Below, piece after piece: positions 1 to 5,918 of a stretch of DNA of 12,141 bases. This DNA is from JAZLJD01 sp045617725 (GTDB lineage Bacteria; Bacillota; Clostridia; Lachnospirales; Lachnospiraceae), in assembly GCA_045617725.1 (NCBI GenBank), contig JAZLJD010000042.1, positions 1 to 12,141 of the forward strand. The letters run 5' to 3'. The translations under genes and the position numbers were made by a program. Each line of letters opens with the position of its first letter. Position 1 is the stretch's first letter. Under the pieces are notes generated by a model, which saw only the letters and a program-made list of their open reading frames with translations, was not told the origin of the DNA and made no database searches.

Positions 1-2
1 AA

Positions 3-128
3 GATAGCAGCTTTGAAAAATCATATCTGGGGTTTGTAAAAGAGGATAAAAAGAATATAATGGTGGAGAAATCTTTGATTCTAAAAACAGATCTTGGGGA
101 CACTCTGTCTATTAAATTCCTACAGTAA
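3..128 (+). CDS. C-terminal fragment of an unidentified protein (5' truncated by window)
   Basis: One frame is open from the window edge to a TAA at 126-128 and encodes 41 residues with mixed charged and hydrophobic character, ending DTLSIKFLQ. The other two forward frames close early in this stretch. The composition is AT-rich and protein-like, but no motif is recognisable and no function can be given. The next gene starts 89 bp downstream behind its own promoter, so this gene probably ends a separate transcript. No hairpin terminator is evident in the gap. The fragment could be a chance open frame. Confidence 0.42.
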   Translation, partial: DSSFEKSYLGFVKEDKKNIMVEKSLILKTDLGDTLSIKFLQ

Positions 129-137
129 ATTTACACG

Positions 138-156
138 ACCAAAAGGAACGTCCCCA
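138..156 (+). repeat. single dispersed repeat unit (AAAAGGAACGTCCCC)
   Basis: The sequence ACCAAAAGGAACGTCCCC matches the end unit at 2625-2640 (GTGACAAAAGGAACGTCCC) and, with one change, the units at 4986-5000 and 5068-5081. Here it is a solitary copy with no tandem partners. It lies just upstream of the promoter of the surface-protein gene, in the same orientation and a similar position as the copy before the gene at 2717. Confidence 0.6.
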
Positions 157-186
157 TTGCGGGATATGCCGAAAATATGGTAAAAT
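157..186 (+). promoter_or_regulatory. candidate promoter of the surface-protein gene (extended -10)
   Basis: TGGTAAAAT at 178-186 reads as an extended -10 (TGn before TAAAAT at 181-186). A weak -35, TTGCGG at 157-162, lies 18 bp upstream. The -10 and following bases resemble those before the gene at 2717: both read TGGTAAAAT, a few bases, ATAAAG, then TTT and the ribosome site. That recurrence supports a functional promoter more than the weak -35 does. Confidence 0.5.
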
Positions 187-217
187 GTTCGGATAAAGTG
201 TTTTAGGAGTGTATAAA

Positions 218-2083
218 ATGAAAAAGAGAATTTGTCAGCTACTTTTGTTTTTGGCACTGGCGGTGTGTGCTGCATGGATGCCCGGCGTTACGGCCATGGC
301 GGATCAGGAAATCCATACCATAAAAGTCGAGGAAATATCAAAGACATCGGAAGGCTATCCTATATATGTTATGAACACCGATGTAGGCGGAGTGCAGGCA
401 ATAGATACCTGCTGGTACAATTCCAGTGGAAATATTTGTACGTATTCGGATTTTGTAGAAGGTGGTTCGTACTCCTATGCGATTTTCTTTGAACCCTATG
501 ACGGGTATTGTTTCGCTGCCGATTTAAAATGTGAAAATTGCTCGTACCCCACGTGGGTGAACGGGATGGATTGCTATAAAGTCGAACGTGCATATGTCTG
601 TCCGGCACCGATCCATACAATGACTCTTTATGGTGTTACCTTGCCGGTTGAAGGGGAGTTGGCGAATAATCAATGCTATTATGTTCTTAATGGTTTTACG
701 TTCGCGGGTAGTTGGAATTACGCACTGCCGCAAGGCTATGCCGCCATGCGTTATGATGAAAGATTTAAGGGATTAGGTAATTATGTGTACCACGGTGTAG
801 CGAAACCGGGTAATACTTTCTATTTCGCGGACGATCTTCAGGTTACGCTGAATGGAAATCCTATTGGATATACCAAAGATCAAACCGGAAATATTACAAT
901 TAATTATTACTATACATGTCCGACGAGTAAGACCGTAGTGGATTCTGTCGCTGTTACGGATGTCACACTCCCGGTTGCAGGGAATCATCCGTCCAATGCT
1001 CACAGCGACCATAATGCAGTGAGATTTGTGAGTGTTTACTGGTCAGAAACCGAGAAAAATGAACAACTGGCCTCCTCGGCAACCTTCGAGGCAGGGAAGA
1101 GTTACACACTGACTGTGTGGTTCGAGCCGAAGGATGATTACCTTTTGAGCGATACCCTTGTGTGTACTGTTAATGGGGTGCAGGCCGTACGCAAAGGTAC
1201 CAGCGGATCGACCAGAGGAATATACGAATATACGTATGTATGCCCCGCGGCCTCAAAAAAAGTATCCTTTGACTTAAAAGGCCATGGCTCTGCGATAAAC
1301 GCTCAAACCGTGGAATCGGGCAAGACGGCAACCGAGCCGACCGCCCCTACCGAAAAAGGATGGAAATTTGTGGGATGGTATTTCGATTCAGCCTGCACGA
1401 ATACATTTTCTTTCAGTAATCCGATTAATACCGATATCACCTTATATGCTCTGTGGGAAGAGGAGCCCAAAGCAAGTCCTTCTCCTTCAAAGAGCCCGTC
1501 TCCGACAAAAAGCATCAAGCCCACTGCGAGTCCTAAGGCTACCGCAAGTGTCCAGCCGACGACCAGTCCCAAGACGCCCCCGACGGCTTCCGACGAACCG
1601 ACTTATGTATCCGACCCGAAATATACTCCGGGCCCGACCTCCGTGGGAACAGATCCGAGTGATCCCGTAAGTTCGGCAGACCCCGTAGATATAGCGCCCC
1701 CCGGTGATATATCGAACCCCGGTGACCACGGAGCAGATGTGCCGGCTACGCAGGAGCCTTCCGAATCCGAACCCAGTGTTCCCATTCTGATTTCGACCAA
1801 CACGAATCCTGTCGATGCGCCTGCAGTTACAGATTCGTCGAATGATAATGATAAGCCTGCACAACCTGCAGCTTCCGCACAGACGCCGGATCCTACACAG
1901 GCAGCATCCCCCGATGCAACCGGAACCGATTCCGGCAATAACGCACCCAGTCCTGTATTGTGGATGATCCTGGGCGCTGTAATTGCCCTGGCAGTAGTCG
2001 GCGCCGCCGCCCTCCTGTACATATACGTTTTCCGAAAGAAAAAACCAACGGGGACGGGGGTTTCTGACACATTAAAGCACTAA
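218..2083 (+). CDS. secreted, C-terminally membrane-anchored surface protein with InlB/Flg_new-type repeat
   Basis: The product is 621 residues, exported and probably held at the cell surface. I chose ATG 218 over the in-frame GTG at 209 because AGGAG at 205-209 lies 8 nt upstream. Residues 1-29 form a signal peptide (MKKR, hydrophobic core, AMA before DQE). Residues about 30-342 hold three divergent modules of roughly 100 residues, each ending in a Tyr-rich strand with Cys-Pro (YVCPAP, YYTCPTS, YVCPAA); modules 1 and 3 share a G-K/S-Y...FEP-D-Y pattern. Residues about 346-413 match the Listeria-Bacteroides/InlB B repeat (Flg_new), including KGWKFVGWYFD and ITLYALW. A Pro/Ser/Thr-rich linker follows, about 414-577, then one membrane helix, about 578-604, and a basic RKKK stop-transfer sequence. 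There is no LPXTG motif. The last ten residues (GTGVSDTLKH) and the stop are encoded by a dispersed repeat end. The ligand and role are unknown; adhesion is a guess from the architecture. Confidence 0.9.
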   Translation: MKKRICQLLLFLALAVCAAWMPGVTAMADQEIHTIKVEEISKTSEGYPIYVMNTDVGGVQAIDTCWYNSSGNICTYSDFVEGGSYSYAIFFEPYDGYCFAADLKCENCSYPTWVNGMDCYKVERAYVCPAPIHTMTLYGVTLPVEGELANNQCYYVLNGFTFAGSWNYALPQGYAAMRYDERFKGLGNYVYHGVAKPGNTFYFADDLQVTLNGNPIGYTKDQTGNITINYYYTCPTSKTVVDSVAVTDVTLPVAGNHPSNAHSDHNAVRFVSVYWSETEKNEQLASSATFEAGKSYTLTVWFEPKDDYLLSDTLVCTVNGVQAVRKGTSGSTRGIYEYTYVCPAASKKVSFDLKGHGSAINAQTVESGKTATEPTAPTEKGWKFVGWYFDSACTNTFSFSNPINTDITLYALWEEEPKASPSPSKSPSPTKSIKPTASPKATASVQPTTSPKTPPTASDEPTYVSDPKYTPGPTSVGTDPSDPVSSADPVDIAPPGDISNPGDHGADVPATQEPSESEPSVPILISTNTNPVDAPAVTDSSNDNDKPAQPAASAQTPDPTQAASPDATGTDSGNNAPSPVLWMILGAVIALAVVGAAALLYIYVFRKKKPTGTGVSDTLKH

Positions 2084-2085
2084 AG
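2050..2085 (+). repeat. solo terminus of the TGGGGACGGGGG repeat family, inside a gene's 3' end
   Basis: From 2050, GGGGACGGGGGTTTCTGAC followed by ACATTAAAGC matches the outer ends of the element at 8675-9208, lacking only the first T. No oppositely oriented partner end is found in the gene-free tract downstream. The unit supplies the last codons and the TAA (2081-2083) of the surface-protein gene. Confidence 0.8.
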
Positions 2086-2086
2086 T

Positions 2087-2156
2087 AAGTGATTCAGGGA
2101 CGGCCCTTAAAGTGATTCAGGGACGGTCCTTTTGTCACGAGGATGGTACTTTGTCC
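2087..2156 (+). repeat. two 23-bp tandem units and left arm of a long inverted repeat
   Basis: AAGTGATTCAGGGACGG occurs at 2087 and 2110, a 23-bp period. The second copy runs on into GGTCCTTTTGTCACGAGGAT and a GTACTTTGTC. Read on the other strand, the 2605-2645 tract has the same order of pieces: TCAGGGACGTTCC, TTTTGTCACG, GGATG, GTACTTTGTC. The two tracts therefore form an inverted repeat of about 40 bp enclosing roughly 450 bp. Confidence 0.7.
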
Positions 2157-2184
2157 TCCCGAACATCGTTATCTCACAAAATAG

Positions 2185-2248
2185 AAAACGGCTCTCACGG
2201 GAAATGTCATTAAGTGCAGATGACATTGCTCGCACGGGCCGTTTTTTT
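2185..2248 (+). terminator. factor-independent terminator after the surface-protein gene
   Basis: AAAACGGC at 2185-2192 pairs with GCCGTTTT at 2238-2245. A second stem sits inside it, AATGTCAT at 2203-2210 with ATGACATT at 2220-2227. Seven T follow at 2242-2248. It lies about 100 bp past the stop codon at 2083, with repeat units between. Confidence 0.7.
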
Positions 2249-2430
2249 GTTATGGCAACGAGCCAAGTGGGCACCGCTTGCGCAGGAGGACATTTGGCGA
2301 CTGCTAATCATCTGTCGGGCGAAGCCTGGCAGATTCCGAAGGAAATTTGTTGGAGTTCTATCATGAAAATCATAACATCGTCAGTGACCCGGCCGATTCA
2401 CGAAAAAGTCGAATTATGTAAACCGCGCCG
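2249..2430. other. gene-free tract with a motif shared with a second terminator flank
   Basis: No convincing gene is present; the open frame at 2132-2503 runs through the repeats and terminator and has no ribosome site. GTTATGGCAA at 2249-2258 and GAAGCCTGGCAGATT at 2321-2335 recur at 10234-10243 and 10249-10263 (one mismatch in the second motif), also right after a terminator T-run. At the later site the two motifs are almost contiguous. Here about 60 bp separates them. Confidence 0.4.
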
Positions 2431-2485
2431 AACAGAAAAGAACAGAAAAGAACAGAAAAGGACAGAAAAGAACAGAAAAGGACAG
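2431..2485 (+). repeat. 10-bp tandem repeat, about 5.5 copies of (A/G)ACAGAAAAG
   Basis: Units start at 2431, 2441, 2451, 2461 and 2471, with a partial sixth to 2485. The only variation is the first base (A or G). It is not coding and lies within the arms of the long inverted repeat. Confidence 0.9.
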
Positions 2486-2524
2486 TCAACCATGCATCGA
2501 TAGAGTTATGTAAACTACACACCG

Positions 2525-2645
2525 CGCAAAAGTACATATCCTTGCGACAAAGTACACATCCTCGTGACAAAGTACACATCCCCGTGACAAAGTACACATC
2601 CCCGTGACAAAGTACACATCCCCGTGACAAAAGGAACGTCCCTGA
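2525..2645 (+). repeat. 20-bp tandem array ending in a GGAACGTCCC unit
   Basis: Five contiguous 20-bp units occupy 2525-2624. The last three (2565, 2585, 2605) are identical, TGACAAAGTACACATCCCCG, and the first two differ by a few bases. The array ends in a related unit, TGACAAAAGGAACGTCCCTGA, at 2625-2645. The two unit types look like variants of one sequence (GACAAA, then GTACACATCC or AGGAACGTCC). Short open frames on the minus strand here merely read the repeat. Confidence 0.92.
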
Positions 2646-2677
2646 CATGACATAAGTACCCAAAGCACGGTAAATGT

Positions 2678-2702
2678 GGTAAAATATGCGAATAAAGCGA
2701 TT
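2678..2702 (+). promoter_or_regulatory. candidate promoter of the membrane protein/alcohol dehydrogenase pair
   Basis: TGGTAAAAT at 2677-2685 is an extended -10, followed by CGAATAAAGCG, closely like the sequence before the surface-protein gene. No good -35 is present at the expected distance. The nearest TTGACA-like sequence, CTGACA at 2642-2647, is too far away and belongs to the repeat unit. Confidence 0.42.
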
Positions 2703-2716
2703 TGGAGGAGCAAATA

Positions 2717-3133
2717 ATGAAAAAAGATAGGTTTTGGCGCAATCTCATAATCATCATGGCGCTGTTGATTTTTGTCCCACTGGTGTTCATGGGCAAAATT
2801 GATATGAAGTGGCAGTTCCTCATCATGATACCCAGTTGCCTTGGGTGCCTGGTGCTGCTTCTTCTGATGGGAATCCGTTATGCCAAGGGCACGTATACCC
2901 TAAAGGAATTCACGGTTCGCTGGATTTCGCTTTTTGCACCGTATGCGTTGTTCCCGGTTTATACGTTTATCCGGGTGTGGATTTACTACCGTTTTACGCA
3001 TGACAACGATCCCCTCGGATATCTCTGGGTCATGGAAGTGCTTCCGCAGACCCTTGTTTTCACGGATTTGGGCGCCGTGATTGTGGTCGTATCGTACATC
3101 ATTCGCTATAACAAAAATAGAAAAGGAGCGTGA
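2717..3133 (+). CDS. small four-helix integral membrane protein, function unknown
   Basis: The product has 138 residues. ATG 2717 is preferred over the in-frame TTG at 2702 because GGAGGAG at 2704-2710 is 6 nt upstream of it. Hydrophobic segments lie at about residues 9-26, 32-53, 66-91 and 105-131, with a basic C-terminus (RYNKNRKGA). A few charged residues sit in the connecting loops. I recognise no family motif. The stop lies 5 bp before the ATG of the alcohol dehydrogenase, and the ribosome site of that gene is inside the last codons here, so the two are very probably co-transcribed. A functional link is not evident from sequence. Confidence 0.8.
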   Translation: MKKDRFWRNLIIIMALLIFVPLVFMGKIDMKWQFLIMIPSCLGCLVLLLLMGIRYAKGTYTLKEFTVRWISLFAPYALFPVYTFIRVWIYYRFTHDNDPLGYLWVMEVLPQTLVFTDLGAVIVVVSYIIRYNKNRKGA

Positions 3134-3138
3134 CACAT

Positions 3139-4320
3139 ATGTTTTCATACAATTATTTCACCCCTACCAAGGTTGTTTTTGGCAGGAATACGGAATGCAA
3201 GGTTGCCGAATTAATTAAGGAATTCGGAGGCCAAAAAGTATTGATTCACTACGGCGGCGGCAGCGTCATCCGAAGCGGCCTTCTTGGAAGAGTCACGGAT
3301 ACCCTGGATGCGGCGCAGATTCCGTACGTCATGTTGGGCGGTGCGGTTCCGAATCCAAGGCTGAGCCTTGTTTATGAAGGAATTGAGCTGTGCCAAAAAG
3401 AAGGAGTAGACTTCATTCTGGCGGTAGGAGGTGGCAGTACCATTGACTCTGCCAAGGCAATCGGCTACGGTGTGACGAATGAAGGGGACGTCTGGGATTT
3501 CTACGATTACAAGAGAAAAGCGACAGCGTGCCTTCCTGTGGGCGTTATACTGACAATCGCCGCGACGGGGAGCGAGATGAGCGATTCGTCCGTCATTACG
3601 AAGGAAGAGGGCCTTGTCAAAAGAGGCTACAGCAGTGATTATTCCCGACCGAAGTTTGCGATTATGAATCCGGAGCTCACCATGACGTTGCCGGATTATC
3701 AGACGGCATGCGGATGCACGGATATCATGATGCACACCATGGAGAGGTATTTTACGCAGGGCGGTAACATGGAGATTACCGACGCACTTGCGGAAGGACT
3801 GCTTCGCACGGTGATGAAAAATGCAAGAATATTGGCGAAGGACCCCATGAATTACGACGCCAGAGCGGAAGTAATGTGGGCCGGCAGCCTTGCACACAAC
3901 GGACTTACAGGTTGCGGTAATGACGGCGGAGATTGGATGACACATAAGCTGGAACATGAACTGGGCGGTCTTTACGACGTGGCACACGGTGCCGGACTGG
4001 CTGCTATTTGGGGAAGCTGGGCGCGTTATGTTTTCAAAAACTGCCTTCCCAGATTTAAGCAGTTCGCTCTGAATGTGATGAATGTAGAAAATGCGGGTAG
4101 CGATGAAGAAATTGCCCTTAATGGAATTGCGGCACTTGAGGAGTTCTTCCGCGAGATTAAGATGCCGACGAACCTTCGCGAGTTGGGCGTTACGGCGACC
4201 GATGCGGAACTTGTTGAGATGGCACATAAGTGTGCGGTAGGTGTTAACGGAGCCATGGGCTCGGCACTTTTGCTGCACGAGGAAGATATGCTCGCCATCT
4301 ATCGCGCCGCAAGAGACTAA
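3139..4320 (+). CDS. iron-containing alcohol dehydrogenase, BDH/YqhD-like
   Basis: The product has 393 residues, the usual size for the family. ATG 3139 has AAAAGGAG at 3121-3128 about 10 nt upstream; the GTG at 3130 is too close to it. The N-terminal nucleotide-binding half carries the GGGS-T-x-D signature at about residues 97-103 (AVGGGSTIDSAKA). The C-terminal helical half carries the metal ligands with the spacing of YqhD: D195 and H199 (TDIMMHTMERY), H269 (THKLEHEL) and H283 (DVAHGAGLA). The predicted reaction is NAD(P)H-dependent interconversion of aldehydes or ketones and alcohols in the cytoplasm, for example butanal to butanol. The physiological substrate cannot be inferred. The gene follows the small membrane protein gene, and a hairpin repeat element begins at the base after its TAA. 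Confidence 0.95.
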   Translation: MFSYNYFTPTKVVFGRNTECKVAELIKEFGGQKVLIHYGGGSVIRSGLLGRVTDTLDAAQIPYVMLGGAVPNPRLSLVYEGIELCQKEGVDFILAVGGGSTIDSAKAIGYGVTNEGDVWDFYDYKRKATACLPVGVILTIAATGSEMSDSSVITKEEGLVKRGYSSDYSRPKFAIMNPELTMTLPDYQTACGCTDIMMHTMERYFTQGGNMEITDALAEGLLRTVMKNARILAKDPMNYDARAEVMWAGSLAHNGLTGCGNDGGDWMTHKLEHELGGLYDVAHGAGLAAIWGSWARYVFKNCLPRFKQFALNVMNVENAGSDEEIALNGIAALEEFFREIKMPTNLRELGVTATDAELVEMAHKCAVGVNGAMGSALLLHEEDMLAIYRAARD

Positions 4321-4542
4321 TGGGGACGGGGGTTTTTAGCACAGGAAAGCGGTAAAGTGGCAGAAAACTTCAACTCGCGCACCTAATTCAGAGAATCACA
4401 ACGCAACATAAAAATAAAGCGTCTGACATAAATGACAATTATTTCAAAATTGCCTATTCTTGTCAGACACTTTTATTATGGGTGCGCGGCCCCATTGTGT
4501 AACCACTTTACCGCTTTCCTGTGCTAAAACCCCCCGTCCCCA
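4321..4542. mobile_element. 222-bp MITE-like hairpin element between convergent genes
   Basis: The ends are inverted repeats: TGGGGACGGGGGTTTTTAGC then ACAGGAAAGCGGTAAAGTGG at 4321-4360, and its near-perfect reverse complement at 4501-4542. The flanking GACTAA is also inverted on both sides, giving about 46 bp with one mismatch. The interior keeps pairing: GCGCACC near 4378-4384 with GGTGCGC near 4481-4487, and the stem at 4411-4478. There is no coding capacity. The left end abuts the alcohol dehydrogenase stop, and the right arm encodes the C-terminus of the opposing gene. No direct target duplication is visible, so mobility is inferred from recurrence of the ends elsewhere. Confidence 0.7.
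4411..4478. terminator. probable bidirectional terminator inside the hairpin element
   Basis: AATAAAGCGTCTGACA at 4413-4428 pairs with TGTCAGACACTTTTATT at 4461-4477 apart from a small bulge. A minor inner stem, CAATT with AATTG, lies between. The outer flanks are T-rich after the stem in both directions (TTTTATT forward; TTTATTTTT on the minus strand). That suits termination for the two genes converging here. Confidence 0.62.
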
Positions 4543-5773
4543 TTAGTCGCTCCATCGGAAGGGCGTACAGGACGAGTCGTCCCGGCATCGCCTGCATGTA
4601 GCGGAGATAGTAGGTGTAGTCCGGCAGATTCTCTCTGAGAAAGGCGGGAAGCGTAAGCAGAGCCATTTTATCAAAACCGACGGTCAGAATTATTTTTGGC
4701 CTGTTGGTCTTAAGAATGTTCAGGCTGCCCTGCAAGGTTTCCAAAACGCCGGCATAGAAATTGATTTTGTAAAGTGTGATTCCGCTGTCGAGCCCCTCGG
4801 CGCGCAGGAAGGAATCCAAAGGATAGACCTTAATCTCATGGCCGCTGATCATGGATTTCGTGGTCGCGTCTGCGGCCGCCTCGCGGTCCAAAACGCTGGT
4901 TTCTTCGGCATCCTCCGAGAGAAACAGCGTCGTCTCCTCGTTCCAGGTGCCTATCTTGTAAAGCCGGACAGAGCCGTCCTTCGTGACAAAAGGACCGTCC
5001 CCAATGCAGTCCCCGATGCAGTCCCCAATGCAGTCCCCACCCTGTGCAGAAGTACACATCCTTGTGCAAAAAGGACCGTCCTCAAGGAGGCGGGCGAAGT
5101 TGTGGTCGTCGGCCTCGATGCCGATGATGCACTCGTAGCGACCGCCCGTTGCATCTAAAAAGGCCTCGATGGTGTCGCCGTTATACGCGCCGATATCGAG
5201 ATAGGTTTCATGATCCGAAAGCTTTAGAATTTCATCTTCAAAGTAGCTGATTTTGCGAGAGGGAGCATAAGGCCAGACATACGCGGAATCGTCACAGATG
5301 CGGGCGCTCAGAAAGGCCGCAAGACAATCCCTTGACAGGTCATCCGCGAGCGCAGCAGCGAGATCCTCGTATTCGGCGCGGTGCGCAACGACAAATTCCT
5401 CGGAAAACGGCTCGGTTTGCCCGTAGGAGAGCCCCGTTACATAGAAAACCTCCGAAACCTCGGGGATCCTTTTAAGCTCCACGCTTCTCTGCGCAGCAGC
5501 ATGGCCGACCAGCACATCGTAGTGCGCAAATCTCTGCGAAACGGTCTTGAATGTTTCCACCCTAAAACCGCAAAACTCCGTACCTTCCTTGAAATACGCC
5601 TCATCTACCACCACCGCAGCAACCGGAATTCCTTCCTTCTGAAGCAACTGAAAAAGAGCAAGTCCCACATCGCCCATACCCCAAAGTACAAGCGGCAGCG
5701 TGCGTTCCCTAAGCCGCTCGCACAGCGGACGATTTACGGGAGAGGTCTTTATTTTTGTCCAAAATTGTTCCAT
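4508..5773 (-). CDS. FkbM-type methyltransferase-like protein with N-terminal Rossmann domain, degenerate motif and in-frame repeat insert
   Basis: The product has 421 residues from ATG 5773, preferred because GGGGA lies 9 nt upstream. An ATG pair further out, 5789-5794, would add seven residues but lacks a ribosome site. Residues about 30-110 look like a nucleotide-binding fold (LVLWGMGDVGLALFQLL, then VAAVVVDE). The SAM-binding motif YLDIGAYNGDT has D193, followed by IIGIEAD. The usual FkbM motif K-x-D-(I/V)-E-G-(A/S)-E is KINFYAGV here, so the acidic residues align with N338, Y340 and V343. The family-like segment YYLRYM...LVLYALP follows. Residues about 231-264 are a Cys-rich insert encoded by repeats. 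The last residues (GTGGFSTGKR) and stop come from the hairpin element. FkbM enzymes usually O-methylate glycans or natural products; activity here is doubtful. Confidence 0.82.
   Translation of the reverse strand: MEQFWTKIKTSPVNRPLCERLRERTLPLVLWGMGDVGLALFQLLQKEGIPVAAVVVDEAYFKEGTEFCGFRVETFKTVSQRFAHYDVLVGHAAAQRSVELKRIPEVSEVFYVTGLSYGQTEPFSEEFVVAHRAEYEDLAAALADDLSRDCLAAFLSARICDDSAYVWPYAPSRKISYFEDEILKLSDHETYLDIGAYNGDTIEAFLDATGGRYECIIGIEADDHNFARLLEDGPFCTRMCTSAQGGDCIGDCIGDCIGDGPFVTKDGSVRLYKIGTWNEETTLFLSEDAEETSVLDREAAADATTKSMISGHEIKVYPLDSFLRAEGLDSGITLYKINFYAGVLETLQGSLNILKTNRPKIILTVGFDKMALLTLPAFLRENLPDYTYYLRYMQAMPGRLVLYALPMERLMGTGGFSTGKR
4980..5081 (-). repeat. 102-bp in-frame repeat insertion inside the methyltransferase-like gene
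   Basis: On the minus strand the tract starts with GGACGGTCCTTTTTGCACAA, continues through GGATGTGTACTT and three 12-bp units GGGGACTGCATT (plus strand 5003-5014, 5015-5026, 5027-5038), and ends with GGGGACGGTCCTTTTGTCAC. It then rejoins GGACGGCTCTGTC, which is probably the native sequence. The distance between first and last GGACGG (plus 5076 and 4974) is 102 bp, exactly 34 codons. The insert encodes GDCIGDCIGDC-type sequence with five Cys. Confidence 0.8.
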
Positions 5774-5818
5774 TTTGTTGAATCCCCACATCATCTTATA
5801 TAGGTAAAAACCACTAAC

Positions 5819-5847
5819 ATTTTACATTTTTTGCCATTTCGTATCAA
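5819..5847 (-). promoter_or_regulatory. sigma-A-type promoter of the methyltransferase-like gene
   Basis: On the minus strand, TTGATA (5847-5842) and TAAAAT (5824-5819) are separated by 17 bp. The spacer ends in TG directly before the -10. The promoter lies about 46 bp upstream of the start at 5773. Confidence 0.7.
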
Positions 5848-5918
5848 CGAATTTTGCTATAGACATAAAATTTTTATTCTGTTATATTCAGATGGTTATA
5901 ACAAAGGAGATACAAAAA

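Noticed and set aside
1603..2070. 155-codon minus-strand open frame in the surface-protein linker
   Set aside because: The Pro/Ser/Thr-rich linker codons keep the antisense frames open; there is no ribosome site or family signal.
2132..2503. 123-codon forward open frame after the surface-protein gene
   Set aside because: It runs through the terminator and the 10-bp tandem repeats, giving repeated EKNRKEQKR; no ribosome site.
2525..2645. Regular repeats resembling a CRISPR array
   Set aside because: The 20-bp units are contiguous with no unique spacers, the end unit is a variant, and no cas genes are present.
2370..2826. Minus-strand open frames encoding repeated CVLCHGDVYFVT peptides
   Set aside because: They are translations of the 20-bp tandem units and end in unrelated gene sequence on the other strand.
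3211..4278. 355-codon open frame on the minus strand opposite the alcohol dehydrogenase
   Set aside because: It is antisense to a gene with complete family motifs, its product is low in protein-like features, and it has no ribosome site.
4315..4548. Target-site duplication flanking the 222-bp element
   Set aside because: The flanking GACTAA is inverted, not direct, so it cannot be a classical duplication; none was visible for the 534-bp element either.
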